DNA of 42,291 nucleotides from Bowdeniella nasicola (GCA_030537895.1 JAUNVA010000017.1:1-42291); one strand, 5' to 3'. Positions 27,924 to 37,322 are shown, counted from the stretch's first letter. Program-made: numbers and translations. The notes: generated by a model from the sequence alone, not told the origin.

Positions 27924-28771
27924 TGGGGCAGAAGGTTAACCCGACCGGGTTCCGCCTCGGTATTACGACGGATCACCGCTCGCGCTGGTTCTCGGACTCC
28001 GACAAGGATGGGCAGCGCTACCGCGACTACGTCCGTGAGGACGTCGCGATCCGTAACCTGCTCTCCGAGGGGCTGGAGCGCGCGGGCATCGCGCGGGTCG
28101 ACATCGAGCGCACCCGCGACCGCGTCCGCGTGGACCTGCACACCGCCCGCCCGGGTATTGTCATCGGGCGCCGTGGTGCTGAGGCCGACCGCCTGCGCGG
28201 TCAGCTCGAGAAGCTCACGGGCAAGCAGGTGCAGCTCAACATCCTCGAGGTGAAGAACCCCGAAATGGATGCGCAGCTCGTGGCCCAGGGGATTGCCGAG
28301 CAGCTCGCTGCTCGCGTCTCCTTCCGCCGCGCCATGCGCAAGGGCATCCAGTCCGCGCAGCGCGCGGGTGCCAAGGGCATCCGGGTGCAGTGCTCGGGCC
28401 GTCTCGGCGGCGCCGAAATGTCGCGCTCCGAGTTCTACCGTGAGGGGCGCGTGCCGCTGCACACGCTCCGCGCGAACATCGACTACGGGTTCTTTGAGGC
28501 CCGCACGACCTTCGGCCGTATCGGCGTGAAGGTGTGGATCTACAAGGGCGATCTCACCGATAAGGAGTTCGCTCGCACCCAGGCCAAGGCCGCTCCGCGC
28601 GGCGGGCGTCGTGGCGAGGGCCGTCGTGGCCGTCGCGGCGATGGTCGCCGAGGCGAAGGGCGTCGTGGCGAGGGCCGCCGGGGCGCACCGCGCCGTAGCG
28701 AGGCCCCCGAGAGCGCGACCGCACCCGAGCAGGCTCCGGCCGAAGCCAAGCAGACCGGATCGGAGGCCTAG
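27923..28771 (+). CDS. rpsC: 30S ribosomal protein S3 with long RG-rich tail
   Basis: S3 of the mRNA entry site, with the KH-domain GRRG loop (82-85) and the C-terminal [20 protein letters not shown] domain complete by about residue 222. At 282 residues it is some 50 longer than E. coli S3. Residues 226-258 are tandem Gly-Arg-Arg-Gly-Glu/Asp units, and 259-282 are an Ala/Pro/Glu-rich end. The DNA of the tail (about 28600-28700) repeats in step. Such tails occur in actinobacterial S3 proteins to different extents. The frame is sound because codon use stays normal and rplP follows 2 bp later. Confidence 0.97.
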   Translation: MGQKVNPTGFRLGITTDHRSRWFSDSDKDGQRYRDYVREDVAIRNLLSEGLERAGIARVDIERTRDRVRVDLHTARPGIVIGRRGAEADRLRGQLEKLTGKQVQLNILEVKNPEMDAQLVAQGIAEQLAARVSFRRAMRKGIQSAQRAGAKGIRVQCSGRLGGAEMSRSEFYREGRVPLHTLRANIDYGFFEARTTFGRIGVKVWIYKGDLTDKEFARTQAKAAPRGGRRGEGRRGRRGDGRRGEGRRGEGRRGAPRRSEAPESATAPEQAPAEAKQTGSEA

Positions 28772-28773
28772 GC

Positions 28774-29193
28774 ATGCTGATTCCCCGGAGGACCACCTAC
28801 CGCAAGCAGCACCGTCCCAACCGTCGCGGCACCGCGTCGGGTGGCACCGAGATTAATTTCGGTGACTACGGCATTCAGGCGCTCGAGCACGGCTACATCA
28901 CGAACCGTCAGATCGAGGCCGCCCGTATCGCCATGACCCGCCACATTAAGCGTGGCGGCAAGGTCTGGATCACGATCTTCCCGGATCGCCCGCTTACCAA
29001 GAAGCCGGCCGAAACCCGTATGGGTTCCGGCAAGGGCTCGCCGGAGTGGTGGGTATCCAACGTGAAGCCCGGCCGCATTATGTTCGAACTCGGCGGCGTG
29101 TCGGAGGATCTGGCGCGTGAGGCCATGAGCCGCGCGCAGCACAAGCTGCCGATCAAAACTCGCTTCGTGAGCCGTGAGGGTGGTGAAGGCTGA
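28774..29193 (+). CDS. rplP: 50S ribosomal protein L16
   Basis: A 139-residue protein that helps position tRNA in the large-subunit A site. It begins [19 protein letters not shown] and holds the [24 protein letters not shown] block. Arg in the GSGKGS region (the site hydroxylated in E. coli) is retained as RMGSGKG. The stop TGA overlaps the rpmC ATG by one base. Confidence 0.98.
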   Translation: MLIPRRTTYRKQHRPNRRGTASGGTEINFGDYGIQALEHGYITNRQIEAARIAMTRHIKRGGKVWITIFPDRPLTKKPAETRMGSGKGSPEWWVSNVKPGRIMFELGGVSEDLAREAMSRAQHKLPIKTRFVSREGGEG

Positions 29194-29429
29194 TGGCCAT
29201 CGGATCCAAGGGCCTGACCCCGTCCGATCTGGACGGGATGGACAACGAGCGCCTCGCGGAGGAGCTTGCTAAGGCGAAGGCGGAGCTGCTGAACCTGCGC
29301 TTCGCTGCCGCCACTGGGCAGCTCGAGGACCACGGCCGGGTGAAGGCCGTGCGTCGCGACATCGCTCGCATCTACACGATCGTGAACGAGCGCGAGCTGG
29401 GCATCCGCACGGCTCCCGTGAAGAAGTAA
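29193..29429 (+). CDS. rpmC: 50S ribosomal protein L29
   Basis: A 78-residue helical-hairpin protein next to L23 at the tunnel exit. The core [24 protein letters not shown] is typical, while the first 20 residues ([20 protein letters not shown]) and the last few extend it beyond the 63-residue E. coli form, as usual in this phylum. It starts on the last base of the rplP stop. Confidence 0.96.
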   Translation: MAIGSKGLTPSDLDGMDNERLAEELAKAKAELLNLRFAAATGQLEDHGRVKAVRRDIARIYTIVNERELGIRTAPVKK

Positions 29430-29445
29430 GGAAGGTCTGTAGGAC

Positions 29446-29727
29446 ATGAGCGAGAACGCGAACGAGCAGACTCAGCAGCGCAACTACCGCAAGACCCGTC
29501 GTGGTCTGGTAGTGAGCGACAAGATGGACAAGACCGTGGTGGTCGCCCTCGAAGACCGCGTGAAGCACCCGCTTTACGGTAAGGTTGTCCGGCGGACCTC
29601 GAAGGTCAAGGCCCATGACGAGGACAACAGCTGCGGCGTCGGCGACCTCGTCCGCATCATGGAGACCCGCCCGCTGTCTGCTACCAAGCACTGGCGGATC
29701 GTGGAGATCCTCGAGAAGGCCAAGTAA
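29446..29727 (+). CDS. rpsQ: 30S ribosomal protein S17
   Basis: A 93-residue OB-fold rRNA-binding protein. [30 protein letters not shown] and the late [19 protein letters not shown] are characteristic. A short acidic-polar N-terminus ([12 protein letters not shown]) extends it slightly. AAGGAAGG precedes it. It closes the S10-type run. The next gene is separated by 73 bp that contain TAGGCT (29750-29755), a possible but unsupported -10. Confidence 0.97.
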   Translation: MSENANEQTQQRNYRKTRRGLVVSDKMDKTVVVALEDRVKHPLYGKVVRRTSKVKAHDEDNSCGVGDLVRIMETRPLSATKHWRIVEILEKAK

Positions 29728-29800
29728 GGCTTAACCCACCACAGTTCGGCTAGGCTCGCGGCTTTGCCCGAGAACCGGCACGACGACAGGAGAACACTCA

Positions 29801-30169
29801 ATGATCCAGCAGGAGTCGCGGCTCAAGGTCGCCGACAACACCGGCGCGAAGGAAATTCTTTGCGTGCGTGTGCTCGGCGGCTCCGGCCGGCGCTATGCCG
29901 GTATCGGCGACACGATCGTCGCCACCGTGAAGGACGCCATCCCCGGCGGCAACGTGAAGAAGGGCGACGTGGTCAAGGCCGTCGTCGTCCGGACCCGCAA
30001 GGAACGTCGCCGTCCGGATGGTTCATACATTCGATTCGATGAAAACGCGGCCGTCATCTTGAAGAACGACGGCGAACCGCGCGGCACGCGCATCTTCGGC
30101 CCCGTGGGCCGTGAGCTGCGTGACGCCAAGTTCATGCGCATCATCTCGCTCGCACCGGAGGTGCTGTAG
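29801..30169 (+). CDS. rplN: 50S ribosomal protein L14
   Basis: A 122-residue subunit-interface protein that begins [19 protein letters not shown] and contains [17 protein letters not shown] and the terminal [12 protein letters not shown], all standard. AGGAGAACA lies 6 bp upstream. It opens the spc-type set of genes after the only sizeable gap in this part of the cluster. Confidence 0.98.
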   Translation: MIQQESRLKVADNTGAKEILCVRVLGGSGRRYAGIGDTIVATVKDAIPGGNVKKGDVVKAVVVRTRKERRRPDGSYIRFDENAAVILKNDGEPRGTRIFGPVGRELRDAKFMRIISLAPEVL

Positions 30170-30511
30170 ATGGCTAAGGTGAAGAAGGGCGACCAGGTCG
30201 TCGTCATCGCCGGACGCGACAAGGGTAAGACCGGGCGCGTGCTGGAAGTCATCACGGCGACCGACCGCGTCGTCGTCGAGGGCGTGCAGCGCGTCAAGAA
30301 GCACACCAAGGTCGGCCAGTCCGCCCGCGGTGCCCGCACGGGCGGCATCGAGACCATCGAGGCCCCGATCCACATCTCCAACGTGATGGTCGTGGATCCG
30401 GAAACCAAGAAGGGGACTCGGGTCGGCTACCGCGAGGTCACCGTCGAGCGCGACGGTCGTAAGAAGACCCAGCGGGTGCGTATCGCCAAGCGATCGGGCA
30501 AGGAGCTGTAA
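30170..30511 (+). CDS. rplX: 50S ribosomal protein L24
   Basis: A 113-residue assembly initiator with an N-terminal KOW motif, [23 protein letters not shown]. The [19 protein letters not shown] middle and basic end are present. It begins directly after the rplN stop with no spacer and uses GGAGGTGCTG at the end of rplN as ribosome-binding site. Confidence 0.97.
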   Translation: MAKVKKGDQVVVIAGRDKGKTGRVLEVITATDRVVVEGVQRVKKHTKVGQSARGARTGGIETIEAPIHISNVMVVDPETKKGTRVGYREVTVERDGRKKTQRVRIAKRSGKEL

Positions 30512-31072
30512 ATGACGGAGAGCACGAACATGCCCCGCCTGAAGGAGCGCTACCGCACCGAGGTGATCGACGGGCTGCGCGAAGAATTCAACCACCCGAA
30601 CGTGAACGAGGTGGCCAAGCCGGTCAAGGTCGTCGTCAACATGGGGGTCGGAGACGCCGCGCGCGACTCCAAGCTCATGGAAGGCGCCCTGCGCGACCTG
30701 GCGGCCATCACCGGACAGAAGCCCCAGGTCACCAAGGCACGCAAGTCCATCGCGCAGTTCAAGCTGCGTGAGGGCATGCCGATCGGCGCGCACGTCACGC
30801 TGCGTGGCGACCGCATGTGGGAATTCCTGGACCGCCTGCTGTCCCTCGCACTGCCGCGCATCCGCGACTTCCGCGGACTGTCGCCCAAGCAGTTCGATGG
30901 CCACGGCAACTACACGTTCGGCCTCACGGAGCAGTCGATGTTCCATGAGATCAACCAAGACACGATCGACCGCGTGCGCGGCATGGACATCACCGTCGTG
31001 ACGTCGGCCTCCACCGACGACGAGGGACGCTCGTTGCTGCGCCGGCTCGGCTTCCCGTTTAAGGAGAACTGA
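30512..31072 (+). CDS. rplE: 50S ribosomal protein L5
   Basis: A 186-residue protein that binds 5S rRNA. The motifs [35 protein letters not shown] and [23 protein letters not shown] identify it without doubt. The short MTESTNM lead is a few residues longer than in E. coli. The ATG follows the rplX stop directly, with AAGGAG 6 bp before it. Confidence 0.98.
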   Translation: MTESTNMPRLKERYRTEVIDGLREEFNHPNVNEVAKPVKVVVNMGVGDAARDSKLMEGALRDLAAITGQKPQVTKARKSIAQFKLREGMPIGAHVTLRGDRMWEFLDRLLSLALPRIRDFRGLSPKQFDGHGNYTFGLTEQSMFHEINQDTIDRVRGMDITVVTSASTDDEGRSLLRRLGFPFKEN

Positions 31073-31075
31073 CAG

Positions 31076-31261
31076 ATGGCGAAGACCTCCCTGAAAGTCA
31101 AGGCCTCCCGCAAGCCGAAGTTCGGTGTGCGAGGCTACACCCGGTGCCAGAAGTGCGGACGTCCGCGCTCGGTGTACCGCAAGTTCGGCCTGTGCCGGAT
31201 CTGCCTGCGCGAGATGGCTCTCGCCGGCCAGCTTCCCGGCGTGACGAAGAGCAGCTGGTAA
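31076..31261 (+). CDS. rpsN: 30S ribosomal protein S14, zinc-binding (type Z)
   Basis: A 61-residue short S14 with a four-cysteine zinc site, CQKCG followed by CRICLRE. This is the zinc-requiring form. Many actinobacteria also encode a longer zinc-free paralogue elsewhere that takes over in zinc shortage, and none is in this window. GGAGAACTGACAG precedes the ATG, 3 bp after rplE. A 63-bp gap with a short CCCC-GCGA-GGGG hairpin separates it from rpsH. Confidence 0.97.
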   Translation: MAKTSLKVKASRKPKFGVRGYTRCQKCGRPRSVYRKFGLCRICLREMALAGQLPGVTKSSW

Positions 31262-31324
31262 CGACTACGCCGTAGGTCCCCCGCGAGGGGAAACCGCGAC
31301 GAGGAAGGGCGAAGGCCCGACACA

Positions 31325-31723
31325 ATGACTATGACAGACCCCATCGCAGACATGTTGACCCGTCTGCGCAACGCCAACTCGGCGTACCACGAGACGGTGA
31401 GCATGCCGTTCTCGAAACTGAAGGCGAACATCGCCGAAATCCTGAAGACCGAGGGTTACATCGCGGACTGGTCCGCGGAGGACGCCCGGGTGGGCAAGAC
31501 GCTCACCCTTTCCCTCAAGTACGGTGCCGACCGCCAGCGCGCCCTCGCGGGCGTGAAGCGCGTGTCCAAGCCGGGTCTTCGCGTTTACGCCAAGTCCACC
31601 AAGCTCCCCAAGGTGCTCGGCGGCATGGGCGTCGCGATCCTGTCCACCTCTTCCGGTCTGCTGACAGACCGGGAGGCCGAAGCGAAGGGCGTAGGCGGGG
31701 AAGTCCTCGCATACGTCTGGTAA
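31325..31723 (+). CDS. rpsH: 30S ribosomal protein S8
   Basis: A 132-residue primary rRNA-binding protein with [16 protein letters not shown] at the start and [27 protein letters not shown] at the end. In E. coli S8 represses the spc operon by binding its mRNA. No matching site was recognised here. Two in-frame ATGs (31325, 31331) are possible, and GAGGAAGG upstream fits either. Confidence 0.97.
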   Translation: MTMTDPIADMLTRLRNANSAYHETVSMPFSKLKANIAEILKTEGYIADWSAEDARVGKTLTLSLKYGADRQRALAGVKRVSKPGLRVYAKSTKLPKVLGGMGVAILSTSSGLLTDREAEAKGVGGEVLAYVW

Positions 31724-31741
31724 GACCGGAAGGAGAAAAGA

Positions 31742-32281
31742 ATGTCACGTATTGGCAAGCTTCCCATTCCGGTTCCCTCCGGTGTGGATGTGACGATCGA
31801 CGGCTCCGCCGTGACGGTCAAGGGCCCGAAGGGCACCCTGGAGCACCAGGTTCCCGCCCCCATCACCGTGGAGCGCGCGGAGGACGGCACGCTCGAGGTG
31901 AAGCGCCCGAACGAGGAACGCGAATCCCGCTCGCTGCACGGCCTGACCCGCACGCTCATCGCGAACATGATTGAGGGCGTGACCAAGGGTTTCGAGCGTC
32001 GCATGGAAATCGTCGGTACCGGTTACCGCGTCACCGCGAAGGGGCAGGACCTCGAGCTCGCGCTCGGTTTCTCCCACCCCGTGGCGGTGAAGTGCCCCGA
32101 GGGCATCACCTTCGCGGTGGAGAGCCCGACCAAGTTCACGATCTCGGGGATTTCCAAGCAGCTCGTCGGCGAGACCGCCGCGAGCATCCGCAAGCTGCGC
32201 AAGCCCGAACCCTACAAGGGCAAGGGTGTGCGTTACGCCGGCGAACAGGTCCGTCGCAAGGCAGGAAAGGCTGGTAAGTAA
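31742..32281 (+). CDS. rplF: 50S ribosomal protein L6
   Basis: A 179-residue protein near the GTPase-associated region of the large subunit. [40 protein letters not shown] and the terminal [22 protein letters not shown] are all standard. AAGGAGAAAAG precedes the ATG. The rplR gene follows after 3 bp. Confidence 0.98.
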   Translation: MSRIGKLPIPVPSGVDVTIDGSAVTVKGPKGTLEHQVPAPITVERAEDGTLEVKRPNEERESRSLHGLTRTLIANMIEGVTKGFERRMEIVGTGYRVTAKGQDLELALGFSHPVAVKCPEGITFAVESPTKFTISGISKQLVGETAASIRKLRKPEPYKGKGVRYAGEQVRRKAGKAGK

Positions 32282-32284
32282 CCC

Positions 32285-32656
32285 ATGTCCGTCTCAATTA
32301 GGGGCAAGGGCAAGGCGATCGCCCGTAAGCGTCGCCACCAGCGCGTGCGTAAGTACGTGTCCGGCACCGCCGAGCGTCCCCGCCTGGTGGTCACCCGTTC
32401 CACCCGCCACATGGTGGCCCAGCTCGTCGACGACGTCGCGGGGCACACCCTCGCGTCCGCGTCCACGATGGAAAGCGACCTCCGCGCGATGGAGGGCAGC
32501 AAGATTGATAAGGCGCGTAAGGTGGGCGAACTCGTCGGCCAGCGCGCAAAGGATGCCGGCATCAGCGCTGCGGTCTTCGACCGTGGCGGGAACAAGTACC
32601 ATGGCCGCGTGGCCGCCGTCGCTGAGGGCGCCCGCGAAGCCGGCCTGGCCCTGTAA
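32285..32656 (+). CDS. rplR: 50S ribosomal protein L18
   Basis: A 123-residue 5S rRNA-binding partner of L5. [21 protein letters not shown] and the terminal [23 protein letters not shown] are diagnostic. The first residues, [10 protein letters not shown], are typical of actinobacteria. A 32-bp gap leads to rpsE. Confidence 0.97.
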   Translation: MSVSIRGKGKAIARKRRHQRVRKYVSGTAERPRLVVTRSTRHMVAQLVDDVAGHTLASASTMESDLRAMEGSKIDKARKVGELVGQRAKDAGISAAVFDRGGNKYHGRVAAVAEGAREAGLAL

Positions 32657-32688
32657 CCAGCGAGAACGAAGAGAGCAAGGGATTATTC

Positions 32689-33363
32689 ATGGCTGACAGC
32701 CAGCGCAAGACCGGCTCGGGTTCCGCCGAACAGGGACGCGAGCGCAATCAGGGCCGTCGGGGCCGCGACAACCGTCGCGATAACCGCCGCGGCGGCGACG
32801 ACAAGAACCAGTACACCGAGCGCGTGATCACCATCAACCGCGTCGCGAAGGTCGTGAAGGGCGGACGCCGGTTCGCCTTCACCGCCCTCGTGGTGGTGGG
32901 CGATGGCGACGGCACGGTCGGTGTCGGCTACGGCAAGGCCAAGGAAGTTCCCGCGGCCATCGCCAAGGGCGTGGAGGAAGCCAAGAAGAACTTCTTCCGG
33001 GTCCCGCGAATTGCCAAGACCATTCCGCACGCGGTGCAGGCCGAGGACGCCGCCGGCGTCGTGCTCCTGCGCCCCGCCTCGCCCGGTACCGGTGTAATCG
33101 CCGGTGGTCCGGTGCGTGCCGTGCTGGAGTGCGCGGGTATTCACGACATCCTCACGAAGTCGCTCGGCTCGCACAACGCGCTCAACATTGTGCGTGCGAC
33201 CGTGGCGGCCCTCAAGCAGCTTGAGCAGCCTGAGGCGGTCGCGGCTCGCCGTGGCCTGCCGCTGGAGCGCGTGGTTCCCTCTGCGCTGCTGCGTCAGCGC
33301 GCCGAGGGTGAGGCCCGCGCGAAGGCCGAGGCCGAAGCCGAGGCAACCGAGGCAGGTGCGTGA
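32689..33363 (+). CDS. rpsE: 30S ribosomal protein S5 with extended ends
   Basis: S5 of the mRNA entry channel, 224 residues versus about 167 in E. coli. The fold is complete between residues 43 and 200 ([19 protein letters not shown] through [14 protein letters not shown]). The N-terminal 40 residues are Arg/Asp/Gly-rich and disordered, and the last 24 alternate Ala, Glu and Arg/Lys. GAGCAAGGG precedes the start. The stop overlaps the rpmD ATG (TGATG). Confidence 0.97.
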   Translation: MADSQRKTGSGSAEQGRERNQGRRGRDNRRDNRRGGDDKNQYTERVITINRVAKVVKGGRRFAFTALVVVGDGDGTVGVGYGKAKEVPAAIAKGVEEAKKNFFRVPRIAKTIPHAVQAEDAAGVVLLRPASPGTGVIAGGPVRAVLECAGIHDILTKSLGSHNALNIVRATVAALKQLEQPEAVAARRGLPLERVVPSALLRQRAEGEARAKAEAEAEATEAGA

Positions 33364-33545
33364 TGGCAGAACTGAAGATCACTCAGAAGAAGTCCACCAT
33401 TGGTGGAACCCGCAAGCAGCGCGACACCATGCGTGCACTCGGGCTGCGTAAGATCGGGCAGTGCGTGAGCCGGGAAGACAACCCGGCCGTGCGCGGCCAG
33501 ATCCAGGTTGTCCGTCACCTCGTGACGGTCGAGGAGGTCGAGTGA
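33363..33545 (+). CDS. rpmD: 50S ribosomal protein L30
   Basis: A 60-residue single-domain protein: [32 protein letters not shown] pattern and C-terminal [16 protein letters not shown] take the ATG at 33363, overlapping the rpsE stop, rather than the GTG one codon earlier. Its end carries the GAGGAGG that serves rplO. Confidence 0.96.
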   Translation: MAELKITQKKSTIGGTRKQRDTMRALGLRKIGQCVSREDNPAVRGQIQVVRHLVTVEEVE

Positions 33546-33547
33546 GC

Positions 33548-34006
33548 ATGGCGAGTGAGAAGACGAACCCGCTGAAGATCCACCACCTGCGTCCTGCTCC
33601 GGGCGCCAAGAAGGCCAAGACCCGCGTGGGTCGTGGCGAGGCCTCCAAGGGTAAGACCGCAGGCCGGGGCACCAAGGGCACGAAGGCCCGTTACCAGGTG
33701 CCCGCCGGCTTCGAAGGCGGCCAGATGCCGTTGCATCGTCGCCTGCCGAAGCTGCGTGGTTTCAACAACCCGAACAAGGTGGTCTTCCAGGTCGTGAACC
33801 TGCACACCCTGGCCGAGCTGTTCCCCAAGGGCGGCGACGTGAGCGTCGCGGACCTTGTGGAGGCGGGCGCCGTGCGCGCCAAGCAGCCGGTGAAGGTGCT
33901 CGGAACCGGCGAGATCACGGTCGCGCTGAACCTCAGCGTCGACGCCTGGTCGGCTTCCGCCAAGGAGAAGATTGAGGCGGCGGGCGGCTCCATTCAGGAG
34001 GCCTAG
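33548..34006 (+). CDS. rplO: 50S ribosomal protein L15
   Basis: A 152-residue late-assembly protein rich in Gly and Lys at the start ([20 protein letters not shown]) with [18 protein letters not shown]. The ATG at 33548, 9 bp after GAGGAGG, is preferred. A GTG two codons earlier overlaps the rpmD stop and is an alternative. A strong terminator follows, so secY is on a separate transcript or relies on read-through. Confidence 0.96.
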   Translation: MASEKTNPLKIHHLRPAPGAKKAKTRVGRGEASKGKTAGRGTKGTKARYQVPAGFEGGQMPLHRRLPKLRGFNNPNKVVFQVVNLHTLAELFPKGGDVSVADLVEAGAVRAKQPVKVLGTGEITVALNLSVDAWSASAKEKIEAAGGSIQEA

Positions 34007-34020
34007 CCCGCGGCCGGCGA

Positions 34021-34052
34021 GATGCCCCCGCGCCGCTCGGCGCGGGGGCATC
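34021..34052 (+). terminator. hairpin terminator after rplO
   Basis: GATGCCCCCGCGCC (34021-34034) pairs perfectly over 14 bp with GGCGCGGGGGCATC (34039-34052) around a GCTC loop, 14 bp after the rplO stop. It has no T-run. It splits the ribosomal block from secY-adk-map. Confidence 0.75.
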
Positions 34053-34075
34053 GTCGCGAACAGCTAAATGTGCTC

Positions 34076-34089
34076 TAGACTTCTAGACA
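34076..34089 (+). promoter_or_regulatory. candidate secY promoter -10 region
   Basis: TAGACT (34076-34081) fits TANNNT and is part of a short direct repeat, TCTAGAC at 34074-34080 and 34082-34088, so a second hexamer TAGACA starts 8 bp later. The region is AT-rich compared with its surroundings and lies right after the rplO terminator. No clear -35 is seen. The leader to secY would be about 115 nt. Confidence 0.35.
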
Positions 34090-34202
34090 ACTGAGAACCC
34101 GGGCCCGCGGCCCGCGCGAGCGGGCATCACGGCCCCGTCCACGCGGATCGTCTCCGACGGCCCGCCCGTTGGGCAGACGCCCAACACCCTCCGGGAGGAA
34201 TT

Positions 34203-35489
34203 TTGCTCGCTGCATTCGCTCAGGCGTTTAGGACGCCTGACCTGCGTCGGAAGCTGCTGTTCACGCTCGCTATTATGGCGATTTTCCGCTTCGGCTCTTT
34301 TGTGCCGGCGCCCGGTGTCGACTACGGCAACGTCCAGCAGTGTCTCGCGGGAGCCGAAGGCGGCTTCCTCACGATGATGAACATGTTCTCCGGCGGGGGA
34401 CTGCTGCAGCTGTCCGTGTTTGCGCTCGGCATCATGCCCTACATCACGGCCTCGATCATCGTGCAGCTCATGCGCGTCGTGATCCCACGTTTCGAGGACC
34501 TCCACAAGGAGGGGCACGCCGGCCAACAGAAGCTCACGCAGTACACCCGCTACCTCACCATCTTCCTTGGCGTCTTGCAGTCCACCGTCATGGTGACGAC
34601 GGCGGCCAACGGCCTCATGTTTGCGGGCTGCCCGGTAAACCCCTTCCCGAACTCGAGCCCACTCACCCTGTTGCTCACGATCCTCACGATGACCGCTGGT
34701 ACCGGCCTCATCATGTGGCTCGGTGAGCTCATCACGGAGCGCGGTATCGGTAACGGCATGTCGCTGCTGATCTTTACCTCCATCGCCGCCTCCTTCCCGA
34801 CCGGGCTCGGCCGCGTGCTCGCGCTTGAATCGGGCATCGCAAAATTCCTGCTCATCGTGGCGGTCATCTTGGTGATCACCCTCGCCGTCGTCTTCGTCGA
34901 GCAGTGTCAGCGCCGGATCCCGGTGCAGTACGCGAAGCGCATGGTGGGCCGCCGCCTCTACGGTGGCTCCTCCACCTACATCCCGATGAAGATCAACCTC
35001 TCGGGCGTCATCCCGGTGATCTTCGCGTCCTCGATCATGCAGCTGCCGATGATGTTCCAGAGCTTCAAGCCGGACTCGGCCTGGGCGCAGTGGTTCAGCC
35101 ACTACTTCAATCCCGGCCACCCGTTGCGGATCACGATCTACACGCTGCTCATCATTTTCTTCGCCTTCTTCTACACGGCGATCACGTTCAACCCGGAAGA
35201 GACTGCGGACAACATGAAGCGCTACGGTGGCTTCATTCCCGGGATCCGGGCCGGTAAACCCACGGCGGATTACCTCAATTACGTGATGAACCGCATCACG
35301 GCGCCGGGCGCTCTCTACCTCGCCGTCGTCGCCCTGATCCCAGAGATCCTCTTCGCAGTCATGCACCTCCAGGGCGCGATGCCGTGGGGTGGAACGTCCA
35401 TCATGATTATGGTGGGTGTCGCGTTGCAGACTGTGAAGGACATCGATTCACAGCTCCAACAGCGCCATTACGAAGGATTCCTCTCATGA
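34203..35489 (+). CDS. secY: protein translocase subunit SecY
   Basis: The 428-residue channel of the Sec translocon with ten expected membrane helices. FRFGSFVPAPGVD, the plug and half-channel FSGGGLLQLSVFALGIMPYITASIIVQL, and the ribosome/SecA-contact loop around RRIPVQYAKRMVGRR are typical. It starts at TTG 34203 directly after GGGAGGAA. Its stop overlaps the adk ATG (ATGA). Length and motifs are normal. Confidence 0.97.
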   Translation: MLAAFAQAFRTPDLRRKLLFTLAIMAIFRFGSFVPAPGVDYGNVQQCLAGAEGGFLTMMNMFSGGGLLQLSVFALGIMPYITASIIVQLMRVVIPRFEDLHKEGHAGQQKLTQYTRYLTIFLGVLQSTVMVTTAANGLMFAGCPVNPFPNSSPLTLLLTILTMTAGTGLIMWLGELITERGIGNGMSLLIFTSIAASFPTGLGRVLALESGIAKFLLIVAVILVITLAVVFVEQCQRRIPVQYAKRMVGRRLYGGSSTYIPMKINLSGVIPVIFASSIMQLPMMFQSFKPDSAWAQWFSHYFNPGHPLRITIYTLLIIFFAFFYTAITFNPEETADNMKRYGGFIPGIRAGKPTADYLNYVMNRITAPGALYLAVVALIPEILFAVMHLQGAMPWGGTSIMIMVGVALQTVKDIDSQLQQRHYEGFLS

Positions 35490-36052
35490 CCTCGCGTCTC
35501 GTCATCTTCGGTCCGCCCGGTGCGGGCAAGGGCACACAGGCCGAGCGCCTGGCGGCCCACCTGTCCATCCCGACCATCTCCACCGGGGAACTCTTCCGCG
35601 GCCACATGCGGGAGGGCACAGAACTCGGCCACCTGGCCGCCTCCTATATTTCGCGCGGCGAGCTCGTCCCAGACTCGGTGACGGTCGACATGCTGAAGGA
35701 CCGCCTCCAGGACCCGGACACCTCCCGCGGGTTCCTGCTCGATGGCTTCCCCCGCAACACCGCCCAGGTTGAGCTACTTGACGAGCTTCTCGGAGACAAG
35801 CGCCTCGATGGCGTGATTGAACTGGCCGTCGACGAGGAAGCGATCGTGGAGCGCCTCCTGAAGCGCGGCGAGCTCGAGGGCCGCAGCGACGACACGGAGG
35901 ACGTGATCCGCGAGCGGCTGCGCGTCTATTCCGAGCAAACCGCCCCCGTGGCGGCGCTGTACAAGGAACGCGGGCTGCTCACGACCGTGGACGGCATGGG
36001 CGAAATCGATGAGGTGACCCAGCGGCTCATTGCCGCAGTTGACGCCCAGTGA
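35486..36052 (+). CDS. adk: adenylate kinase, short-lid form
   Basis: A 188-residue enzyme that interconverts AMP, ADP and ATP. The P-loop GPPGAGKGT is at 9-17, the AMP-binding STGELFRGHM follows, and DGFPRN contains the conserved Arg. The lid is reduced to RLLKRGELEGRSDDTEDV, so this is the short form without a zinc-binding lid. ATG 35486 overlaps the secY stop, with GAAGGA upstream. Its own stop overlaps the map start. Confidence 0.97.
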   Translation: MTSRLVIFGPPGAGKGTQAERLAAHLSIPTISTGELFRGHMREGTELGHLAASYISRGELVPDSVTVDMLKDRLQDPDTSRGFLLDGFPRNTAQVELLDELLGDKRLDGVIELAVDEEAIVERLLKRGELEGRSDDTEDVIRERLRVYSEQTAPVAALYKERGLLTTVDGMGEIDEVTQRLIAAVDAQ

Positions 36053-36900
36053 TGTTCGGACCCAAACCCGAAATCAAGACGCGCGCCCAGCTCGCAGCGA
36101 TGGCTGAGGCAGGGGCCATCACCTACGCGATGCTCGAGGCCTGCGAGCGGGTCGCCGATGTCGGCGTGAGCACCGCCGAGATCGACGCCGTCGCCGAGGC
36201 TGTGTGCCGTGAGGCGGGCGGCCGCCCGAACTTCAAGGGCTACCAGGGCTTTCCCGCGACCGTGTGCATCTCCGTGAACGATGAGATCGTCCACGGCATC
36301 CCGAGCCCCGACCGGGTCCTTGCCGACGGCGACGTCGTCTCCGTGGACGGCGGCTGTACCGTGAGCGGGCCCGGCAACCGCCGCTGGCATTCGGACAGCG
36401 CCCGAACCTTCATCGTGGGCGAACCGCGCCCGGTGGACGTCGAACTCGTCGAGGTGACCCTCGAGTCGATGTGGCGCGGCATTGCCGCGCTGGCCGGGGC
36501 GAGCCGGGTGGGCGTCGTCGGTCGAGCCGTGGAGGCCGTCGTCTCGCAGCGCCCGGTCGATGGGCGGGAACTCGGCATTGTCGAAGAATTCGTCGGACAC
36601 GGGATCGGCTCAACGCTGCATCAACCACCCGATGTTCGTAACTTCGTGACGCGCGACCGCGGCGCACGCCTGCGCTCCGGTATGGCGCTGTGCGTCGAGC
36701 CCCTGCTGACGCTCGGTGAGCCGGATAACGACACCCTCGACGACGGCTGGACCGTGTGCACACTGGATGGCTCCCGCGCCGCCCACTTCGAGCACACGGT
36801 CGCCCTGTGGGAGGGCGGCCTGCGGATCCTCACCCTGCCCGACGGCGGAGCAGCCGAGCTCGCGGCACTCGGGGTACCACTCGCAGACCTAAACGCCTAG
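36052..36900 (+). CDS. map: methionine aminopeptidase, type I
   Basis: A 282-residue enzyme that removes the initiator methionine from new proteins. The metal ligands are recognisable: Asp99 (SVDGG), Asp115 (HSDSARTF), His183 (GHGIG), Glu216 (CVEP) and Glu247 (FEHT), plus His81 (NDEIVHGIP). The loop between the two aspartates is about five residues longer than in E. coli (16 versus 11 apart). ATG 36052 overlaps the adk stop. A GTG one codon earlier is also possible. The trio secY-adk-map is a conserved order. Confidence 0.96.
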   Translation: MFGPKPEIKTRAQLAAMAEAGAITYAMLEACERVADVGVSTAEIDAVAEAVCREAGGRPNFKGYQGFPATVCISVNDEIVHGIPSPDRVLADGDVVSVDGGCTVSGPGNRRWHSDSARTFIVGEPRPVDVELVEVTLESMWRGIAALAGASRVGVVGRAVEAVVSQRPVDGRELGIVEEFVGHGIGSTLHQPPDVRNFVTRDRGARLRSGMALCVEPLLTLGEPDNDTLDDGWTVCTLDGSRAAHFEHTVALWEGGLRILTLPDGGAAELAALGVPLADLNA

Positions 36901-36968
36901 CGGGACCGCCCTGGGGAGCCACGTGTCGGTGTCGTCGTCATGGTGGTGGACGTCACCTCGGTTCCATG

Positions 36969-36997
36969 TTTCCATCCGGACGAATTTCCCATAAGAT
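36969..36997 (+). promoter_or_regulatory. promoter of the infA operon
   Basis: TTTCCA (36969-36974) and TAAGAT (36992-36997) are 17 bp apart, with four of six and five of six matches to consensus. This starts a transcript about 90 nt before infA, in a 194-bp gap after map. Confidence 0.6.
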
Positions 36998-37021
36998 GGA
37001 TCGCTGGACGTGCGTAAACGG

Positions 37022-37039
37022 ACCCCGCACCCGCGGGGT
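37022..37039 (+). other. small hairpin in the infA leader
   Basis: ACCCCGC (37022-37028) pairs with GCGGGGT (37033-37039) around an ACCC loop, within the predicted 5-prime leader of infA. It is 56 bp before the start codon, so it does not hide the ribosome-binding site. Its role is unknown. Confidence 0.35.
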
Positions 37040-37094
37040 GTCGCACGGGGGCGCTTCGGGCGTCTCACCAAAGCTGAGGAGTGGTTCTTAGAGC

Positions 37095-37316
37095 ATGGCT
37101 AAGAAGGACGGCGTCATCGAGGTTCAGGGCACTGTCGTCGAGGCGCTGCCCAACGCGATGTTCCGAGTGGAGCTGGAGAATAAGCACGTGGTGCTTGCCC
37201 ACATTAGCGGGAAGATGCGCCAGCACTACATTCGCATCTTGCCTGAGGACCGTGTCGTGGTGGAGCTCAGCCCCTACGACCTCTCCCGTGGTCGCATCGT
37301 CTACCGCTACAAGTAA
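37095..37316 (+). CDS. infA: translation initiation factor IF-1
   Basis: A 73-residue OB-fold protein that blocks the ribosomal A site during initiation. The sequence from [20 protein letters not shown] to [16 protein letters not shown] is nearly invariant in bacteria. The ribosome-binding site is GAGGAG, 14 bp upstream, which is distant. It has its own promoter and leads the alpha-operon-like set that runs to rplQ. Confidence 0.98.
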   Translation: MAKKDGVIEVQGTVVEALPNAMFRVELENKHVVLAHISGKMRQHYIRILPEDRVVVELSPYDLSRGRIVYRYK

Positions 37317-37322
37317 CAGTTA

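Noticed and set aside
28606..28690. Interpreting the rpsC tail repeats as a CRISPR-like array
   Set aside because: The units are short, in frame, and code for GRRGE repeats. There are no spacers and no cas genes.
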